This document shows, one piece after another, positions 57,347-64,000 of a DNA stretch of 64,000 nucleotides. Numbering within the stretch: position 1 is the stretch's first letter; every line of letters starts with the position of its first letter. Both the position numbers and the translations under genes were made by a program. Origin of the DNA: Closterium sp. Naga37s-1 (taxonomy: Eukaryota; Streptophyta; Zygnematophyceae; Desmidiales; Closteriaceae); contig CANJKZ010000774.1 of the NCBI GenBank assembly GCA_947471745.1, forward strand, positions 682,001 to 746,000, in the 5' to 3' direction. A model generated the notes under the pieces. The model was not told where the DNA came from. It ran no database searches and saw only the letters and a list, made by a program, of their open reading frames with translations.

Positions 57347-59446
57347 GTGCCCGCTCACTTTGGCCAGCACAAGACTGCTAAAGCCCTGTACGACGCTGTA
57401 GTCGCTCGTTACTCTTCCCCTGCCACTGCTGCTCTCGACCGCCTTATACTGCCCTACCTTTTTCCCGAGCTGTCAGCCTTTGCCACAGTCGAGGACCTCA
57501 TTACCCACCTTCGCACTAGCGACACTCGCTACCGCGCTGCCCTCCCAGCCGAGTTCCTAGAAAAGAACCCGCCCCCGATGTACATCACTCTCTACTTCAT
57601 AGTCACCCGCCTCCCTGACTCTCTTCGCGCAGTCAGGGACCACTTTCTCGCACTTGACCCCACAGACCTCACTGTCGACCTGCTCGAGAAGCACCTCCTT
57701 GCAGCTAAGACCAGCGTAGTCGCTGTAGGTGCTGCTCGTGGTACTCCTCGCACACCCTTCTTTGAGGGGTGTTCCCTCTCCCCCCTTGCCCCCTCCTACG
57801 CTTCTACAGCTGCTGTTGACATCCTTGGTACTGAGGACGTCAGGGCTGCTTCTGCTCCTAGTGGGAAGTGCCGCAGCGGCAAGGGCAAGGGAGGAAAGAG
57901 TGGTGGAGGTGGCAGCGGGGGGGGTGGTGGTAGAGGCGGTGGCGGCGGTGGAGGTGGTGGAGGTGGCGGTGGGAGTGGTGGTGGGAGTGAGGGCTTCGGT
58001 GGCGGCGGTGGTGGCAGCGGTGGGAGTGGTGGTGGCGGTGGTGGCGGCAGTAGGAGTGGTGGCGGCGGCAGTGGTGGCGGTTGAGGTGGAGCTGTTCAGA
58101 GGGGAGGTTCTGGCGGTGGCCAGAGGCAGCAGCAGCAGCGTCCGAGCGAGACCACTACGCCCCAGCAGCTTCGTGAGTGGTTTGCTCAGCGTGGGGCATC
58201 TGGGGGTAGTGTTCGCCCCATGCCATCCGACCTAGGTATAGAGGCTGCTGCTCTAGGTGCTAGTGAGTCTGCTCTCCCTAGTACTGCGCCTGGTGAGGCC
58301 GTGCACACCTTCATGCTTGACTCAGGTGCTTCCCACTGTTTCTTTTGCGAAACTACCACACTCACTCGACTCCCTGCACCTGTTCAAATAAGACTGGCTG
58401 ACCCCTCAGGGGGCCCAGTTCTTGCACGTTCCTCCACTGTTCTCCCGTGTCGCGGTTCCGTCCGGCTCACTGTCAGGTCTTCACCTCCCCTCGTTCTCTA
58501 CGAACTTGGTGAGAACCGCTGCCCTCCAGGATGCGATGGTCACTACCACCACTCCTTGGGGTCATCACCTGGCGATCTGCACGTGTGGCGATCTGCACGT
58601 GTGTCAATCTGCACGTGTACACAGACGGGCCGTCACCTGGCCACGTTCACCCGTCGGCCTGGTTCAAGTCTGTACACACTGACTACTGAGCCTCCTCATG
58701 TAGCGTGGTCTGGTCAGGTGTCCGTGTCAGGTCCGGTAGTAGCCCCCTGCTCGTGTCGCCTCCTTTCGCACCAGACTCTCCTTTGGCACCACCGCCTTGG
58801 TCACCCCTCCCTGCCACGCCTTTGTGGCATGTTCTCCCGCCTCCTTGTTTCTAGTCTCCCCAAGTCTCTGCCTCCCCTCCCGCCCTCGCCTGCCCCACTC
58901 CTAACTCCTCCTCATTTCCCCCGACGACTGCTCCCCTACAGACTCTCCGCATGGACGTGTGGGGCCCAACCCGCGTCACTGGACAGGACCGCGAGCGCTA
59001 CTTCCTGCTGGTTGTTGACGACTACACGCGTTACACCACGGTCTTCCCCTTGCGCAGACCGCGAGCGCTACTTCCTGCTGGTTGTTGATGACTACACGCA
59101 TTACACCATGGTCTTGCCCTTGCGCAGCAAGGGTGAGGTCCCTGATGTCTGGATCCCTTGGATCCGCGCAGTCCGTCTCCAGCTCCGTGAGCGGTTCTGT
59201 GAGGACCTTCCTGTCCTGCGTCTGCACTCTAACAGAGGTGGTGAGTTCTCCTCCGACCTCTTGCGGGACTTTTGTTGTGGGGAGGGCATCCTCCAGTCGT
59301 TCATGCTTCCCGCCTCCCCGCAAAAAAATGGGGTTGCTGAGCGTCGCATTGGCTTAGTCATGGAGGTGGCTCGTACCTCCATGATCCATGCGGCTGCTCC
59401 CCATTTTCTGTGGCCGTTTGCGGTCCGGTACGCTGCGCATCAGCTC
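57347..59446 (+). pseudogene. Gag, protease and integrase remnant of B4
   Basis: The leader joins directly to HFGQHKTAKALYDAVVARYS, so the first 80 or so Gag codons are deleted. The glycine tract ends with TGA (58082-58084). The Cys/His motif is deleted, with LREWFAQRGASGGSVRP running into PSDLGIEAAALG. Protease LDSGASHCFF is near 58318. In integrase a deletion near 58898 removes CLPCVEGRQR and shifts frame. A tandem duplication of about 70 bp (gaccgcgagcgctacttcct at 58987 and again at 59057) shifts it back. The catalytic Asp reads Asn (HSNRGGEF). The frame is cut at 59446 by the TRIM. Confidence 0.88.
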
Positions 59447-59823
59447 TGTTAGTAGATCTGCACTGTGGATGCCCGATTGATCCTAGGAGGGGTTACAGGC
59501 GCGTTTGCCTGGGGGGTTATGGGCGCACAAACTTGCTACACAAAACAAGCCCTTTTATCCCAATGGTCTAGTGGTTGGGATTCTGACATGGTATCAGAGC
59601 GGTCTCGGGTTCGAATCCCGGTGTATGCACATGTAGGCCGTTGCCGCTGTGCTCAGTCCTGGGCCTCCCAGTGTGGGGGGGTGTCAGTAGATCTGCACTG
59701 CGGATGCCCGATTGATCCTAGAAGGGGTTACAGGCGCGTTCGCCTGGGGTGTTATGGGTACACAAACCCGCTACACAGAACAAGCCCTTTTATCCCAATA
59801 GTCTAGTGGTTGGGATTCTGACA
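59447..59823 (+). mobile_element. TRIM (miniature LTR retrotransposon) with a tRNA-like Pol III module
   Basis: 377 bp in all. The 142-bp LTRs (59447-59588 and 59682-59823) differ at about ten sites. The first begins TGTTAG, the second TGTCAG, and both end TTCTGACA. A perfect primer site TGGTATCAGAGCGG sits at 59589-59602. The internal part is 93 bp, ending in the purine run gtggggggg. The target duplication agctc is perfect (59442-59446 and 59824-59828). Box A TGGTCTAGTGG (59564-59574) lies in the LTR and box B GGTTCGAATCC (59608-59618) just past the primer site, 44 bases apart as in a real tRNA gene. No coding capacity. Confidence 0.9.
59564..59618 (+). promoter_or_regulatory. tRNA-like internal promoter (box A and box B) spanning the LTR/primer-site junction
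   Basis: Box A and box B both match the tRNA consensus. Between them TCTGA and TCAGA form a 5-bp stem around a 7-base loop, placed where an anticodon arm would be. The D-arm (GTCT with GGAT) can pair with wobbles, and cggg ttcgaat cccg forms a T-arm. The flanks do not form an acceptor stem, so this is a tRNA-derived promoter rather than a tRNA gene. Confidence 0.7.
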
Positions 59824-59846
59824 AGCTCAACCTCTGGCCCCGTGTC
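59824..59846 (+). pseudogene. Short B4 integrase segment between TRIM and F
   Basis: Reads on from the integrase frame (LNLWPRVS) between the two target duplications agctc and gtgtc. It continues at 61923 with SLPETSPTLRW. Confidence 0.85.
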
Positions 59847-61922
59847 TGTCAGAAGTAGTAGGAGTACGGCCTAGGCTTAGTAGCCTAGGCCACAGTAGGA
59901 CTAGTAACGAGGAGCCAAGTACGAGCTAGGATTGTGTGCAGGAACAGAATTGAGAAGGAATGATTGAACTAGCAAGCAGCAGGATACAAATAGCAAACCC
60001 TAAGGGGCTGTACTCACTATAGAGTACCCCACTGCAGGCTACACAAACAACATATTCTGACACACCCCCATAGCCAAAGTGGGGTGTAATCAGCACAATG
60101 AGCAGTCATAGCAATAGTTCATAATTATCAGCAAAGCTAGAGGCTATCACAGAGGGCAAGTGAGGAGGAGGAGGGACTATGAAAGGAGAGAAGATGGGAG
60201 GCGACGACTGAAGCTGCAGACACACGGGCAACAGAAGCGGCTGACACAGTGGCGGCTGACACAGTGGCTACCGAGACAGAGCGCCCCGGAATACTGGAGT
60301 AACTGGCTCTGCGGCTACGACGAGCGGCAGAAGCAACGGACCCACGGGCGACTGGTGCAGCAGGCTCTCAGTGGCTACCGAGACAGTGCGTCCCGGAATA
60401 CAGGAGTAACAGGCTCTGCGGCTGCGACGAGCGGCAGGAGCAACGGACCCACGGGCAACAGGTGCAGCAGGCTCTCTGAGCTACCAGGACAGTGCGCCCC
60501 GGACTACAGGTGCTGCGGACGACAAGACAGCAGCCTCCACTCAACCTCCCCCAACAGTCCCACACCCCTCTCACACACCCCCTGCTTCACCCCTAGCTCC
60601 ACTCCCACATCACCCCCCTAGTGCCACTCCCCACGACTCCCACACCTCCACCCCCCTCAGCGGCAGCTGCAGCAGTGGGAGACGAAAAAGGAGGAGGGGA
60701 GAACCCACACCTCTCACCCCCATGCTCGCCACCCCACACCCCAGCCACCGCGGAACGCACGGTGGAATGGGAGCAATGGGCAGCACCGGGGGGGGGGGGG
60801 GGGGGGACGGGGCGGGCTTCTGCAGAGGCGGCTCGCGCGGGTCCTGGGGCGGCTGCTGCAGGTGCGGGCTGCTCCAGGGGCGGCTGCTGCAGGTGCGGGC
60901 TGCTCCAGGGGCGGCTGCTGCAGGTGCGGGCTGCTCCAGGGGCGGCTGCTGCACTGGCGGGCGGCTCCAGGGGCGGCTGCTGCAGGTGCGGGCGGCTCCA
61001 GGGGCTGCTGCTGCAGTGGCGGGCGGCTCCAGGGGCGGCCGCGGGGGGGGAAAACGCACGGCCCCCAGGGCGCCCCGAGGGGCGACGAGAAGGGAGCCGC
61101 GCGGCCCCCCCCGGGGCGCCGCGACGGGCACCAGGGAGGGCGCCGCGACGGGCCCCCAGAGCCACCTCGACAGGCGACGGGGAGGGCGCCGCGCGGGCCC
61201 CCCGAAGTCGCCTCGACGGGCGACGGGGAGGGCCGCGCACGGCCCCCGAAGTCGCCACGACGGGAGACGGGGAGGGCGCCGCGCACGGCCCCCAAAGTCG
61301 CCTCGACGGGCGACGGGAGGGGACCGCGCGCGGCCCCCGTGGTCGCCACGACGGGCGACTGGTGGGGAGGCCGCGCGGGCCCCCAAGGTCGCCTCGACGG
61401 GCGACGGGAGGGGAGGCCGCGCGGGTCCCCGAGGTCGCCTCGACGGGCGACGGGGGGGGAGGCCGCGCGGGTCCCCGAGAGCGCCTCGACGGGCGCTTCG
61501 ACGGGAGGGGACCGCGGAGGCCCCCCCAAGGGCACCACGACGGGCGCCACGGAAGGGAAAACCGCCAGGCGCCCCGAGCGCGCGGCGGGCAGAAATTAGG
61601 GTTTCGCCGCCGCGCACCACGGTGCGCGCGGCTGACAGTACGGCAGCGGAAGCGGGTGGTGGGCCCATACACAGGAAGGCGGCAGACATGCCGCCCTCTG
61701 ATACCATGTCAGAAGTAGTAGGAGTACGGCCTAGGCTTAGTAGCCTAGGCCACAGTAGGACTAGTAACGAGGAGCCAAGTACGAGCTAGAATTGTGTGCA
61801 GGAACAGAATTGAGAAGGAATGATTGAACTAGCAAGCAGCAGGATACAAATAGCAAACCCTAAGGGGCTGTACTCACTATAGAGTACCCCACTGCAGGCT
61901 ACACAAACAACATATTCTGACA
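59847..61922 (-). mobile_element. Non-autonomous LTR element F, mobilisable by the A/B family
   Basis: LTRs 59847-60062 and 61707-61922, 216 bp each, with one difference seen (g/a). The target duplication gtgtc is perfect (59842-59846 and 61923-61927). The primer site on the minus strand is TGGTATCAGAG (61706-61696). The purine-tract side reads cacccccatagccaaagtgg, the reverse of the A/B family tract. On the minus strand the LTR shares TGTGTAG..CTG.AGTGGGGTA with the A/B LTRs. The 1.64-kb inside has no retroviral domain. Confidence 0.92.
60834..61580. repeat. GC-rich tandem repeats inside F
   Basis: Two blocks. 60834-61045 has about seven copies of a roughly 30-bp unit with ggcggctgctgcaggtgcgg. 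61080-61580 has about nine copies of a roughly 50-bp unit with cgacgggcgacggggagg. A run of about 20 G lies near 60788. Frames over 350 codons are open on both strands purely because of composition. I do not call genes here. Confidence 0.8.
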
Positions 61923-64000
61923 GTGTCTCCTTGCCGGAGACCTCGCCTACACTGCGTTGGACGGGGAAGGTTGGCGATGCGTTGGTGTTCCGCGTCTGGG
62001 GCTCTCGTGCCTTTGTCCACGATACTTCCGCAGACAAGCGTCTTCCTGCGTCTTCCTTGGCTTTCCCCCTGACGCGTCTGGCTGGCAGTTTTACCACCCC
62101 ACCTCGTGCCGTGTCCTGTCCTCTCAAGACGTCACGTTTGACGAGTCAATTCCCTTTTACCGTCTCTTCCCCTACCGGACTGCCCCTCTCTCCCCCCCCC
62201 CCGCCGCTCTTCCTCGCTCCAAGTCCCCCTCCGGTAGACCCCCTCCCCCCTCAGGGTCCTGCTCCTTCAGGTGTGTCTCAGGTAGACCCACTCCCTCTGG
62301 CTGAGCATGTCAAGGTCATTGTAGACTCAGGTGCTTCTAGGGGTGCTGCGTCAGGGGGTGCTGAGCCTAAGGGTGCGGAGTCTGGGGGTGCAGAGCCTGA
62401 GGGTGTGCAGCCTGGGGGTGCTGATTCTGAGGGTGCGGAGTCTGGGGGTGCTAAGTCTGAGGGTGCCGAGGCTCGGGGTGCTGAGCCTGAGGGTGCAGAG
62501 CCTGGGGTTGCTGAGCCTGAGGGTGCGGAGCCTGGGTGTGCTGAGCCTGAGGGTGCGGAGCCTGGGGCTGCTGAGTCTGAGGGCGCGGAGTCTGGGGGTG
62601 CTGAGCCTAGGGGTAATGCGTCTGCCGGAGGTCCTGTGGGTGCCTCGCCACGACAGTCTCACCAGCAGGACTCTCTCTCACAGAGCAGCTGCACGAGTGG
62701 TATTCTTGGCGCACACGCCTTAGGAGTGGCGCTGCAGGAGCTGGAGGCACTGGTGCTCGAGGTGCTGGAGCTACTAGTCCTAGAGGTGCTGGAGTTACTG
62801 CTGGAGCAGGAGGTACCGGAGGTGCTGGAGCTGCTGGTATTGGAGGTGCTCGTACTAGAGGTACAGGAGCTGCCGGAGCTGGTGGTGTTGGAGGCGCTAG
62901 AGGTGGAGACCCTGGAGCTAGAGGCACTGGAGCTGGAGACTCTTGAGCTGGCGGTACTGGCACTGGAGGCGCTGGAGCTACTAGTCCTGGAGCTGGAGAC
63001 CCTGGAGCTGGAGGCGCTGGAGCTGGAGGCACTGGAGCTGGAGACCCTGGTGCTTGAGGCACTTGAGCTGGAGACCCTGGAGCTGGAGGTGCTGGCGTTG
63101 GAGGCGCTGGAGGCGCTGGAGCTGGAGGCACTGGAGCTGGAGACCCTAGAGCTGGAGGCGCTGGAGCTGGAGACCCTGGAGCTGGAGGTGCTGGCGCTGG
63201 AGTCCCTGGAGCTGGAGGCCCTGGAGCTAGAGGTCCTAGAGCTGGAGGCGCTAGAGCTGGAGACCCTGGAGCTGGAGCTGCTGGCGCTGGGGGTGCTGGA
63301 GCTTGCGGTTCTGGTGCTGGAGGCACTATGTAGCGGCGACCGTTTTTAGTTCCGCCGCCACCGTCGTCTCTGCCGCCACCTGGCTCGGTCCTTCGCCAGG
63401 TTCTTAGTCTCCCGTCTTCTACTGGCCTTACTCCTAGCTTGCTATGCCCACCGCCTCACCAGTCGCAGCCACAGTTACAGCTAGACTCCCCACTGCTTGC
63501 TCCTTCTCCTTACGCTGAGCAGATAGACTCTTTTACAGAGCGTCGTGAGCCAGAGTCTCGTCCTGCCTCACCTGTTCGCGCTGTTCGCACTGGTCGTCGT
63601 GTTCCTCGTCCGCGTCCTCCTCTTGTCCCCGGCACTCACATTATGGCACTTCGTCCTTCCTCTGTTCCACTGCGAGTTCCCCTGCCGTCTCCTCCTGCGT
63701 CCTCTCTTGCTGTCGGTCCGGACCCTGAGTCTGACTTAGTTCGTGCTACCACTCCTACTGTCCCATGTCTTCTAGCCACTGTTGTCACTGACCCTTCGTT
63801 TGAGTCTGCTGCTGCGTCTGCCCTAGTTGCTGAGCTTGTTGACTTTGCTATCGCCTATCGTCTCGACTACGCCGCTAGTCTTGTTGCTGAGTCTGAGTCT
63901 GACTGTCCTCCGTCCATCGGGGGTGAGTGTGCTCTTGGCACGGACGTCCTTGAGGATAGGCAGGAGGACTTTGAGTGCCTTGCAGCTGCTGTACCTCATC
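61923..64000 (+). pseudogene. B4 integrase end, linker and pre-RT region, open at window end
   Basis: Continues SLPETSPTLRWTGKVGDAL, VWGSRAFVHD and FDESIPFYRLFPYRTAP. The Gly-Ala-Glu linker covers 62330-62620 and a long gctggaggc repeat 62730-63330. Then come RRPFL, SLPSSTGLTPSLLCPPP, MALRPSSVPLRVPLPSPP and the acidic stretch LVAESESDCPPSIGGECALG. The window ends within this section, just before reverse transcriptase. Small deletions (for example after TSADK, 62036) are visible. Confidence 0.85.

Larger units (their letters stand above)
56872..64000 (+). mobile_element. Ty1/copia retrotransposon B4, incomplete at window end
   Basis: 5' LTR 56872-57002 (131 bp, TGTCAAAATG...TTCTTGACA), then primer site TGGTTTCAGAGCAGG (57003-57017) and a gccctgccctgcc leader to about 57345. 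It hosts a TRIM (59447-59823) and F (59847-61922). Reverse transcriptase, RNase H and the 3' LTR lie beyond the window. Confidence 0.9.

Noticed and set aside
59564..59640. A functional tRNA gene
   Set aside because: Boxes and arms are present, but no acceptor-stem pairing forms, and the sequence is part of an LTR and primer site with a target duplication.
60610..61718. Open frames of about 365 codons on both strands in F
   Set aside because: GC-rich tandem repeats avoid stops in several frames at once. The translated strings are Arg/Ala/Pro/Gly repeats with no domain and overlap each other on opposite strands.
62700..63349. Leu-Glu-rich frame (LELEALELETLE) in the B4 linker
   Set aside because: It is the gctggaggc repeat read out of frame. 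In the homologous frame of A1 the same DNA gives Ala/Gly-rich sequence.

Overview
This is a stretch of nuclear DNA from a plant-lineage eukaryote. It is almost entirely LTR retrotransposons of the Ty1/copia type, and I recognise one ordinary host gene. The plant-lineage reading rests on copia domain order (integrase before reverse transcriptase), tRNA-type primer sites (TGGTATCAGAGC and variants), GT-AG introns in the host gene, a Mutator-like foldback with a 9-bp target duplication, and CAG-to-TAG stop mutations that fit CHG methylation. The genus cannot be proven from the sequence. A GC-rich streptophyte alga such as a desmid is a guess.

Layout. Bases 1-45516 are a nest of elements. The outermost is an old copia fragment X (1-1176 and 8496-9324). 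X was split by A1 (1177-8495) and is cut on its right by B1 (9325-22811). B1 holds C (9908-12479) and R (15966-22454, minus strand, one intact 1490-codon gag-pol frame). B1's 3' LTR is entered by B2 (22812-45516). B2 holds B3 (23860-28431, minus strand) and D (34403-45284). D holds E (35637-37377) and a Tc1/mariner-type inverted-repeat element T (37430-45225). T holds A2 (37539-44806). Target-site duplications that I could read base by base support nearly every join.

Bases 45517-51082 are low-copy DNA. They carry one five-exon minus-strand gene for a secreted beta-helix (pectin-lyase-fold) protein (46023-49343). A 505-bp Mutator-like foldback sits about 230 bp upstream of its start codon.

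Bases 51083-64000 return to repeats: a decayed copia relative G, tRNA-like miniature LTR repeats, a minus-strand reverse-transcriptase fragment, and element B4 (from 56872, running off the window). B4 contains a 377-bp TRIM (59447-59823) and a non-autonomous LTR element F (59847-61922).

A1, A2 and B1-B4 are one copia family with two subfamilies. They have unusually short LTRs (126-132 bp), a Gag with a long glycine tract and a non-canonical Cys/His motif, and a repetitive Gly-Ala-Glu linker between integrase and reverse transcriptase. All copies seen here carry stops, frameshifts or deletions; R is the only copy with an open polyprotein. F shares its LTR core and polypurine tract with the A/B family and so is probably moved by it. 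D and E are a separate small non-autonomous pair that share an Ala/Pro/Val-rich reading frame.
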